DNA of 16,858 nt from CAZTLE01 sp964614415 (lineage in GTDB: Bacteria > Bacteroidota > Bacteroidia > Flavobacteriales > Flavobacteriaceae), in contig CAZTLE010000082.1 in assembly GCA_964614415.1 (NCBI GenBank), forward strand, positions 1 through 16,858, written 5' to 3'. Under the pieces are notes generated by a model that saw nothing but the letters and a program-made list of their open reading frames with translations, was not told the DNA's origin and did not search any database. The translations under genes and the position numbers were made by a program. Shown here piece after piece: positions 1-5,716 of the stretch; within the stretch, counting starts at the first letter, position 1, and each line of letters starts with the position of its first letter.

Positions 1-71
1 AAGTATGAAGTATGGTGAGAGGTGTGAGGTGTGAGGTGTGAGGTGTGAGGTGTGAGGAGTGAGGAGTGAGG
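1..71. repeat. Tandem heptanucleotide array, GGTGTGA type
   Basis: Seven consecutive heptamers run from 21 to 69: five GGTGTGA, then two GGAGTGA. They are preceded by two exact AAGTATG copies at 1-14 and a degenerate unit (GTGAGAG-like). The array continues to the left edge of the window, so its true length is unknown. No open frame or promoter is recognisable in it. It is the left part of a larger heptamer-periodic intergenic region that ends at 368. Confidence 0.9.
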
Positions 72-368
72 AAAATTCACATTTAAATACTTAACAACTC
101 CGTACTCATATCACAAACCAATAACCACAAACAACAAACCACAAACAACTAGGAACTAAGAACCAGGAACCAAGAATCAAGAGAAGAGAGAAGAGAAAAA
201 AGATGAGTTATGAAGAAAAATGTACATTTAAATCATAACGCCTCCGTAATCCAACCATAAACAACAAACCATCACCCAAAGACCACAGACTAAAGACTAC
301 AGACCAACAACTAGAAACGAACAACTACAAACTATAAACAACAGACCTCGCGCCTCATACCTCATCCC
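72..368. repeat. Degenerate 7-bp periodic intergenic region
   Basis: No gene is supported here. From 124 to 200 the sequence parses into eleven unbroken 7-mers (for example ACCACAA, ACAACAA, GGAACCA, AGAGAAG), and from 278 to 368 into thirteen more (for example ACAGACT, AACAACT, TCATACC). An imperfect duplication with a period of about 145 bp is visible: ACATTTAAAT occurs at 79-88 and 224-233, followed in both by CTCCGTA at 98-104 and 242-248. The last units (346-368, CCTCATA type) are close to the reverse complement of the GGTGTGA-type units at the left end. The region lies directly upstream of the prenyltransferase start. Its function is unknown. Confidence 0.8.
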
Positions 369-372
369 TAAC

Positions 373-1293
373 ATGTCTTATCTCAGACTGCTTCGAATTC
401 CTAACTTATTGATGATCGCCCTTGTCCAGGGATTGATAAAATATAGCCTGTTCCCGGCACTGGGCGTTGACATGGCCCTGTCGAATGTTCAGTTCCTTGT
501 TTTGGTTGCCGCTACGCTCTGCATTGCTGCTGCCGGGAACGTCGTCAATGATATTTACGATGTGGAAGTCGACCTCGTCAATAAGCCGGAGAAAGTCGTC
601 GTGGGGAAGAAAATACCCGAAAACAGTGCGTTTACGCTTTTCATCATTCTCAATATCACTGGTGTTGCCGCCGGATTCTACCTGGCAAATAGCATAGAAA
701 AGCCCGTATTCTCCACCCTCTTCATAGTAGTGTCGGCATTACTTTATATGTATGCAACCTATCTAAAAGGCATTCCGCTTCTGGGAAACGTAATCGTGTC
801 CTTACTCGTTGGGCTGAGTATACTTATTGTCGGTATTTTTGACCTTGTTCCACCGCTCACTGCGTTCAACAGGGAGGCTCAGGTGTATGGATTTCAACAG
901 CTTTTCCTATATGCGGGATTTGCTTTCTATATAAATCTCATTCGGGAGATCGTAAAGGACCTGCAGGACATAAACGGAGACCGAAAAGGCGGAGTCCAAA
1001 CAATTCCCATTCTTCTGGGAAGAACCAGAACAACGAATACTGTCTTTGTCATGGGGGTAATGGGCATTGCAGCCATCCTTTACTACCTCTATATGGAGCT
1101 CTACCAGTGGCAGTTGGCTTTGCTGTATTTTTTGTTTCTGGTAATTCCGCCACTGATCTATTTTTGCATCAAAGCCTGGAATCTTCGAACCGACAGAAAG
1201 GAAACGTCAGACTCCTATGGTTTTATGTCGCTTCTTCTTAAAATAACCATGCTATTGGGGGTATGTTCCCTCCTATTGTATAAGTTTGTGTAG
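373..1293 (+). CDS. UbiA-family prenyltransferase (geranylgeranylglycerol-phosphate geranylgeranyltransferase-like)
   Basis: This is an integral membrane protein of 306 residues, the usual UbiA length, with about eight to nine hydrophobic helices. Two aspartate motifs that bind Mg-diphosphate in UbiA enzymes are visible: N59-D60-x2-D63-x3-D67, and D196-x2-D199-x3-D203 in the second half. The family transfers a prenyl chain from a prenyl diphosphate to an acceptor in the membrane. Flavobacterial homologues are usually named after the archaeal ether-lipid enzyme, but the acceptor cannot be told from sequence. MenA or a pigment/quinone enzyme are alternatives. The stop is followed 3 nt later by maf, so the two are probably co-transcribed. 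The upstream DNA is a 7-bp periodic repeat region with no clear promoter. Family call is firm, substrate is not. Confidence 0.9.
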   Translation: MSYLRLLRIPNLLMIALVQGLIKYSLFPALGVDMALSNVQFLVLVAATLCIAAAGNVVNDIYDVEVDLVNKPEKVVVGKKIPENSAFTLFIILNITGVAAGFYLANSIEKPVFSTLFIVVSALLYMYATYLKGIPLLGNVIVSLLVGLSILIVGIFDLVPPLTAFNREAQVYGFQQLFLYAGFAFYINLIREIVKDLQDINGDRKGGVQTIPILLGRTRTTNTVFVMGVMGIAAILYYLYMELYQWQLALLYFLFLVIPPLIYFCIKAWNLRTDRKETSDSYGFMSLLLKITMLLGVCSLLLYKFV

Positions 1294-1296
1294 TAA

Positions 1297-1899
1297 ATGC
1301 TCAAGGAACAACTTTCGGACTATAATGTTATCCTGGCTTCGGGGTCTCCCAGAAGGCAACATTTTTTCAGAGAACTCGATATCGATTTTACCATTGACGT
1401 TCGGCAGGTGGATGAAGTATATCCTCCGTACCTAAAGGCCGGAGAGATAACCGATTATCTTGCGGAACTGAAAGCCGGGGCATTTACAAACCTTTCGGAA
1501 AAAGATATTCTGATAACCAGTGATACCATTGTCTGGAAAGACGAACGGGCTATTGAAAAACCCCGGGACTATGACCATGCCGTAGAAATGCTTCAGACCC
1601 TGAGTGGGGCAATGCATGAAGTATATACCTCGGTTTGCTTTACCGGAAAAGACTTTCAGAAAACGGTTAACGATTGCACTAAAGTCTGGTTCAGAGATTT
1701 GAACAAAGAAGAGATCGTGTACTATCTGGATCGGCACAAACCGTTCGATAAAGCAGGTAGTTATGGTATCCAGGACTGGTTGGGCTATGTGGGCATAGAA
1801 CGCCTGGAAGGGTGCTATTTCAACGTTATGGGATTACCTACACGCCTGGTATACAAAACACTGATGGAACTGGCCGGTGAAAGACATCATACGACATAA
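1297..1899 (+). CDS. maf: Maf family nucleoside triphosphate pyrophosphatase
   Basis: The protein has 200 residues, normal for Maf. It shows the N-terminal nucleotide-binding signature ASGSPRR (14-20), the SDTIV motif (75-79) containing the catalytic aspartate region, a KPRD motif (88-91), and the KAGSYGIQ segment (152-159). Arg-Arg-Gln after the SGSP loop matches the YhdE-like subgroup that hydrolyses dTTP/UTP and modified pyrimidine nucleotides, rather than the YceF type, so its likely role is cytosolic house-cleaning of non-canonical nucleotides. It starts 3 nt after the prenyltransferase stop, and its 3' end overlaps the start of the AraC-type gene by 23 nt, which points to one transcript. 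No odd residue changes were seen. Confidence 0.94.
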   Translation: MLKEQLSDYNVILASGSPRRQHFFRELDIDFTIDVRQVDEVYPPYLKAGEITDYLAELKAGAFTNLSEKDILITSDTIVWKDERAIEKPRDYDHAVEMLQTLSGAMHEVYTSVCFTGKDFQKTVNDCTKVWFRDLNKEEIVYYLDRHKPFDKAGSYGIQDWLGYVGIERLEGCYFNVMGLPTRLVYKTLMELAGERHHTT

Positions 1900-2788
1900 G
1901 AACATCAAAGATTTCCTGGTTTCGATCGGGCAACCTGAATCGAAAGCCTCCGATTTCACCATCAGGTATTTGCCGGATATTCAGCCGGAAGCGCCCTTCG
2001 AGTCGCCGGTATTCCGGGCCGAATACTTCTCTTTCGTCTTTATTAATGAAGGCAGGGGAACCTACTCCATCGATGAGAAAGAATTTCCCTTTCAGAAGAA
2101 CACGGTGTACTTTACCAATCCCGGTCATCTTAAATCCTATAAGACCGAAGCTCCAACCGACGGTTATATTATCGCCCTTAGTGAAAACTTCCTTCGGGAA
2201 TGGGTGCATCCCGATATTTTTAAGGAGTTCCCTTTTCTACTTGCTGAAACCGTGCCTCCGGCTCAAATGAGCACAACCCAGTTCAAGGAGTTGGAAGTCC
2301 TGTACTTGAATATCCTTGGCGAGTACCAAAAACAGGGACCTTTCAGAAAGAATATTCTTGGGAACCTGTTCGTGGTGTTACTTTTCAAGATCAAGGAATA
2401 CTTTTGGATCGATTATGACCCATTGCAGGAAGGTAATCGCAATTCTCAAATTGTTCGGGCCTTTAAAAAGGAGCTGGAGAAACAGTTCCGCGCGTCCATC
2501 TCTCCCCAGGGCATAACGCATATGATGCAGGTACAGGACTATGCCAATAAACTGGGGTTACATCCCAATTACTTCAATTCCGTCGTAAAAAGCAAAACGG
2601 GAAAAACGGCCAATGATTGGATCGCAAGCAGAAGTGTATCGGCAGCCAGATCGCTTCTCAAAACCACCAATCTGCCTATAAAAGAGATTGCCTACCGACT
2701 AGGTTTCAAGGAACCTACACACTTTAGCAGGTTCTTTAAAAAGCATGCCCGGACCTCACCCGGAGCTTTCAGGAAGCGATACGCATAA
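1877..2788 (+). CDS. AraC/XylS family transcriptional regulator
   Basis: The protein has 303 residues. The N-terminal part (about 45-110) looks like a cupin-type sensor domain, with alternating beta-like stretches. The C-terminal part (about 195-303) is a complete AraC DNA-binding domain with two helix-turn-helix units, at about 216-238 and 266-288, and the typical end motif IAYRLGFKEPTHFSRFFKKH, followed by SPGAFRKRY. The start is the GTG at 1877 inside maf. The next methionine in this frame is far downstream (residue 131), so GTG is the only sensible start. The overlap suggests translational coupling to maf. It lies about 100 bp upstream of the short-chain dehydrogenase, a possible regulatory target (inference). 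The inducer is unknown. Confidence 0.9.
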   Translation: MKDIIRHKNIKDFLVSIGQPESKASDFTIRYLPDIQPEAPFESPVFRAEYFSFVFINEGRGTYSIDEKEFPFQKNTVYFTNPGHLKSYKTEAPTDGYIIALSENFLREWVHPDIFKEFPFLLAETVPPAQMSTTQFKELEVLYLNILGEYQKQGPFRKNILGNLFVVLLFKIKEYFWIDYDPLQEGNRNSQIVRAFKKELEKQFRASISPQGITHMMQVQDYANKLGLHPNYFNSVVKSKTGKTANDWIASRSVSAARSLLKTTNLPIKEIAYRLGFKEPTHFSRFFKKHARTSPGAFRKRYA

Positions 2789-2839
2789 TTCCGTATCTTC
2801 GAAATTGGTCGTTAATCCTCGATAATTGATAACTGTTTT

Positions 2840-2850
2840 AGGGAATCCCT
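2840..2850. promoter_or_regulatory. 11-bp palindrome upstream of the SDR gene (possible operator)
   Basis: A perfect dyad AGGGA-A-TCCCT lies in the 102-bp gap between the AraC-type gene and the SDR gene. It sits just upstream of a -7-like GAACTTTG (2854-2861) and downstream of a -7-like TATCTTCG (2794-2801). That is a position where a regulator could act whichever promoter is used. It is short and single, so chance occurrence is possible. Confidence 0.25.
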
Positions 2851-2890
2851 CCCGAACTTTGTATCAATTCAGAATCAAAAAAACAAACTC

Positions 2891-3766
2891 ATGAAAGGAA
2901 AAGTAATAATTACAGGAGCCAGCGGCGGTTTTGGATTTCTAACCTCCAAACTGTTGGCAGAACAGGGATACTCGGTCGTAGGAACCATGCGTTCGGCAAG
3001 CGGATCCCGGGAAGCAGTTGCGAACGATCTGCGCGAGGCTGGTGTGCAGGTTGTCGAGATGGATGTTACATCGAACGATAGTGTGCAACAAGGTACGGCC
3101 GAAGCGATAGAATTGCTTGGCGGACTTGATATCGTAATCAACAACGCCGGCGTAGGTGTATTGGGAATGCAAGAGCATTTCACTCCCGAGGATTTTCAGA
3201 AGCTCTTCGAGGTTAATGTCTTTGGTGTTCAGCGACTCATGCGCGAAGTGCTTCCACATTTCAGAAACCAGCGTTCGGGAACGGCAGTATTCGTTTCCAG
3301 CCTGCTAGGAAGAATGACATTGCCGTTCTACGGTCCCTATAATGCGTCGAAGTGGGCACTGGAAGCCATGGCCGAAAACTACAGAACCGAACTTTCCGGC
3401 TTTGGTATCGAGTCCTGCATCGTAGAACCCGGAGGGTTTCCAACTACGTTCATGGCAAATCTATTAACGCCGAGCGACACGAGTCGGATTGACGTCTATG
3501 GAGCCTTTATGGATGCACCGAAAATGATGTTCGACGGCTTTGAAGAAGCACTGGCCAACACGCCGGAGCAACGTCCGGAAATTGTTGCGGAGGCCATAGC
3601 AGACCTCTTGGCACAACCGTTTGGACAACGTGCTTTCAGAACGGTAGTCGATCATATGGGAATGGGTGACCATATTGGTCCTTACAACGATATGCTTCAC
3701 AATCTGACCAGGGGGATTTACACAGCTTTTGGCACGGATGGCATGCTGGAAATAAAAACGGAGTAA
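2891..3766 (+). CDS. Short-chain dehydrogenase/reductase (classical SDR)
   Basis: This is a 291-residue soluble oxidoreductase with a Rossmann fold. Visible motifs are the TGASGGFG cofactor loop (8-15), the NNAG structural motif (84-87), the catalytic serine region VSS (135-137) and the catalytic pair Y150-x3-K154 (YNASK). Arg34 after the second strand (GTMRSAS) suggests a preference for NADP(H), by family knowledge. The C-terminal part (180-291) is longer than in minimal SDRs and probably shapes the substrate pocket. The substrate cannot be inferred. The DUF3052 gene follows after 3 nt, so they form a two-gene unit. The AraC-type gene just upstream may control it. Confidence 0.92.
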   Translation: MKGKVIITGASGGFGFLTSKLLAEQGYSVVGTMRSASGSREAVANDLREAGVQVVEMDVTSNDSVQQGTAEAIELLGGLDIVINNAGVGVLGMQEHFTPEDFQKLFEVNVFGVQRLMREVLPHFRNQRSGTAVFVSSLLGRMTLPFYGPYNASKWALEAMAENYRTELSGFGIESCIVEPGGFPTTFMANLLTPSDTSRIDVYGAFMDAPKMMFDGFEEALANTPEQRPEIVAEAIADLLAQPFGQRAFRTVVDHMGMGDHIGPYNDMLHNLTRGIYTAFGTDGMLEIKTE

Positions 3767-3769
3767 TCG

Positions 3770-4186
3770 ATGAACTCAACACAGCGAACAGGGTATTCGG
3801 GGAAACCGTTATACCAGAAACTGGGATTAAAAGAAGAACAAAATATCACTGTTCTCAATGCTCCAACGGATTATGAAAGTTGGCTGGAAGCACCATTCTC
3901 GGTTGACACACATGACCCGAAGGCCCTGTTTGATGTGATTCATATGTTCTCGGACGATCGGGGTGAACTTCGCTCTATGCTCACCGACTATCTGCCCAGG
4001 TTGCAGCAAAATGGGATGATCTGGGTTTCCTGGCCCAAAAAGGCCTCCAAAGTACCTACCAATGTAACCGAAGATGTTGTACGCGCCGAGGTATTCCCCT
4101 TAGGGCTGGTGGACGTAAAAGTGTGTAGCGTGAATCCTGTATGGTCGGGGCTCAAAGTGGTGATACGAAAGGAAAACAGGAAGTAA
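3770..4186 (+). CDS. DUF3052 family protein
   Basis: This small protein of 138 residues has no signal peptide or membrane segment. It matches the DUF3052 pattern from memory: an N-terminal GYSGKPLYQKLGL segment (8-20), a hydrophobic strand VLNAP (28-32), and the strongly conserved VSWPKKAS block (86-93) followed by TEDVVR (100-105) and LGLVDVKVCSV (111-121). The WSGLKVV ending is also typical. The fold resembles a methyltransferase-like Rossmann core without a clear SAM loop, and the function is unknown. It starts 3 nt after the SDR stop, so it is likely co-expressed with that oxidoreductase. Confidence 0.85.
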   Translation: MNSTQRTGYSGKPLYQKLGLKEEQNITVLNAPTDYESWLEAPFSVDTHDPKALFDVIHMFSDDRGELRSMLTDYLPRLQQNGMIWVSWPKKASKVPTNVTEDVVRAEVFPLGLVDVKVCSVNPVWSGLKVVIRKENRK

Positions 4187-4240
4187 GCGTCTACTTGTTT
4201 ACGAAACGTTAATTGGCAATACTTCCATTCCAAATTGCCG

Positions 4241-4248
4241 TATCTTTA
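4241..4248 (+). promoter_or_regulatory. Bacteroidota -7 promoter element (TATCTTTA)
   Basis: TATCTTTA matches the TAnnTTTG consensus of the Bacteroidota housekeeping sigma factor in all but the last base. It lies 17 nt before the lipoprotein ATG at 4266. A TTGG at 4213-4216 is a weak -33 candidate with a slightly long spacer (24 nt). Confidence 0.5.
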
Positions 4249-4265
4249 CATGAAAACTACAAGCC

Positions 4266-5225
4266 ATGAAAATCCCTGCCCATCAATCGTTTATGAACAA
4301 ATTGTCCCTGGCGCTTATCGCTATCGCCGTCGTTGCCTGTAAAGATCATCACACCGATGTGCTGGCAGTAAATGATTCGGACACGGCCACCGTTACCACA
4401 GAGGCAACTGAGTATAGAAACTTATCTCAGGAGTTTAAAGACTACTGGTATGCCGGTCAGGCAGAACTTACTTCCTATGATCTCGTGCAGGAACGCTACG
4501 GTGAGCTAAGAGAGGGAACGGCTGTTAATATATTTGTTACTGAAGATTTCCTTCCTGATGTTCAGGTGAAGGCAGATGGTTATGCAGAATCGAACATTCC
4601 GGTATTGAAGCTAAACAACACAAAAAAGTTCTTAACCGGACTCTACCCCTATTCGATAATGACGAGTTCTTTTGTTCCTGTGGACCGAAAAGACCATGCA
4701 ATCAAGGTGACACATTCCATGCAGGAATGGTGCGGACATGTGTATGTTCAGCTTAACAACAGATCAGACTACGAGATCAAAGCACACTCCTATTTTGAAG
4801 GAGAAGCCGATGCCAGTATATCGGTTGAAAAGACCTGGCTGGAAAATGAAATTTGGAATCTTATCCGAATTAATCCCGATGAACTACCCACCGGTACCTT
4901 TACCATGGTTCCTTCTTTCGAATACTCCCGATTCAAACACAAGAAGATCGACGCTTATAATGCAGAGGCCGAGTTGAGTGCGGGTAATGACAATCTTTCG
5001 ACCTATCAAATTAACTATCCCGACCTCAACAGAACGCTCGCAATTCATTTCAGCACTGAGTTCCCATACGAAATAGAAGGCTGGACAGAAACAACACTAT
5101 CCCGTGGTCCCAATCCAAAGGAGTTAACAACAACTGCGACTAAAAAAGAACGTATCCTCTCCCCCTACTGGACTAAAAATGGCGTTGAAGATGAGGCCTT
5201 ACGAGAGTCCCTGGGATTGGAATAG
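4266..5225 (+). CDS. Predicted lipoprotein of unknown function
   Basis: The protein has 319 residues. A hydrophobic stretch (13-24) ends in VVAC, a lipobox-like site with Cys25, so the mature protein is probably an acylated lipoprotein. An ATG at 4293 would give a more compact signal peptide (Cys at 16) and a longer 5' leader, and is a credible alternative start. The mature part is acidic and hydrophilic, with no recognised catalytic motif. Conserved-looking blocks are FKDYWYAGQAELTSY (57-71) and QEWCGHVYVQLNNR (about 153-166). I recall flavobacterial homologues carrying the misleading name 'septum formation inhibitor Maf', but nothing in the sequence resembles Maf; the real maf is at 1297. 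It appears to be transcribed alone from the -7 element at 4241. Confidence 0.8.
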   Translation: MKIPAHQSFMNKLSLALIAIAVVACKDHHTDVLAVNDSDTATVTTEATEYRNLSQEFKDYWYAGQAELTSYDLVQERYGELREGTAVNIFVTEDFLPDVQVKADGYAESNIPVLKLNNTKKFLTGLYPYSIMTSSFVPVDRKDHAIKVTHSMQEWCGHVYVQLNNRSDYEIKAHSYFEGEADASISVEKTWLENEIWNLIRINPDELPTGTFTMVPSFEYSRFKHKKIDAYNAEAELSAGNDNLSTYQINYPDLNRTLAIHFSTEFPYEIEGWTETTLSRGPNPKELTTTATKKERILSPYWTKNGVEDEALRESLGLE

Positions 5226-5236
5226 GTTTCCGGTTT

Positions 5237-5489
5237 GTTGATTCGTTGATTTGTTGATTTGTTTATAGAAGGGAGTTTCAACTTAAAACTCAAAATTCAC
5301 CTACTCCGACTTCGATACATTCTCCTTCGCTATGCTTCGTAGAACACTCAGTCTCCGTTGCCTTGTGATTTAAGATATGTTTATTTGTTTATAGAATAGA
5401 GTTTCAACTAAAAATTCAAAACTTAACACTCAAGATTCAATTACATTACGTTGATTCGTTGATTCGTTGATTTGTTTATTCGTTGATAA
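5237..5489. repeat. Duplicated module with 8-bp (GTTGATTY) and 7-bp arrays
   Basis: Octamers GTTGATTC or GTTGATTT occur in tandem at 5237-5260 (three units, then the related GTTTATAG) and at 5450-5473 (three units, then GTTTATTC). The first octamer block is followed by TTTGTTTATAGAA (5258-5270), GAGTTTCAACT and 7-bp units (5279-5299). A second TTTGTTTATAGAA (5384-5396) is again followed by GAGTTTCAACT and 7-bp units such as AAAACTT and AACACTC (5411-5438). The region is thus a degenerate duplication of one module. No coding frame or RNA was seen. Between the copies, 5300-5357 has a different composition (see findings). Confidence 0.8.
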
Positions 5490-5506
5490 AAGAGAAGATT
5501 CAATTC

Positions 5507-5618
5507 AAAACTTAACATTCAACACTTAAAACTTAACATTTAAAACTTAACACTCAGCACTCAAAACTCAACATTCAGAACTCAATTCCAACCACTAATC
5601 ACTAACCACTACCAACTA
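5507..5618. repeat. Sixteen contiguous degenerate heptamers
   Basis: The stretch parses without a break into sixteen 7-mers. The first eleven follow A[A/G]NA[C/T]T[C/T], for example AAAACTT, AACATTC, AACACTT, AGCACTC. The last four shift towards ACCACTA. Changes between units are mostly transitions, with phase strictly kept. It is non-coding and lies 60 bp upstream of the deacetylase promoter. The units resemble those at 5411-5438 and in style those at 124-200 and 278-345. Confidence 0.88.
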
Positions 5619-5679
5619 AAAGCCAGGTTAAATATTGTTAAAGAATAGCCAATAAACATGGGCGGTTTCGCATTTTGGG

Positions 5680-5687
5680 TATCTTTG
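5680..5687 (+). promoter_or_regulatory. Bacteroidota -7 promoter element (TATCTTTG)
   Basis: TATCTTTG is a full match to TAnnTTTG, 29 nt upstream of the deacetylase ATG at 5717. It argues against a start at the TTG of 5675, which would lie upstream of the expected transcript. No convincing -33 TTTG at the expected spacing was found. Confidence 0.6.
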
Positions 5688-5716
5688 GAAAGCATCAAAA
5701 AACCAACGAGATCAAC

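Noticed and set aside
1..372. Possible CRISPR array, because of many short repeats
   Set aside because: Units are 7 bp, contiguous and degenerate. There are no 24-40 bp constant repeats with unique spacers and no cas genes.
1838..2209. 123-residue antisense frame across the maf/AraC junction
   Set aside because: It overlaps two well-supported genes, has no family match that I recognise, and shows codon-shadow composition.
4191..4215. Possible hairpin around GTTTACGAAACG after the DUF3052 gene
   Set aside because: The stem is only four or five pairs, has no T run, and does not make a convincing terminator.
5675..5716. Upstream TTG start for the PIG-L deacetylase
   Set aside because: The TTG precedes and reads through a full -7 element, and it would put 14 polar residues before a good signal peptide. 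The ATG at 5717 fits better.
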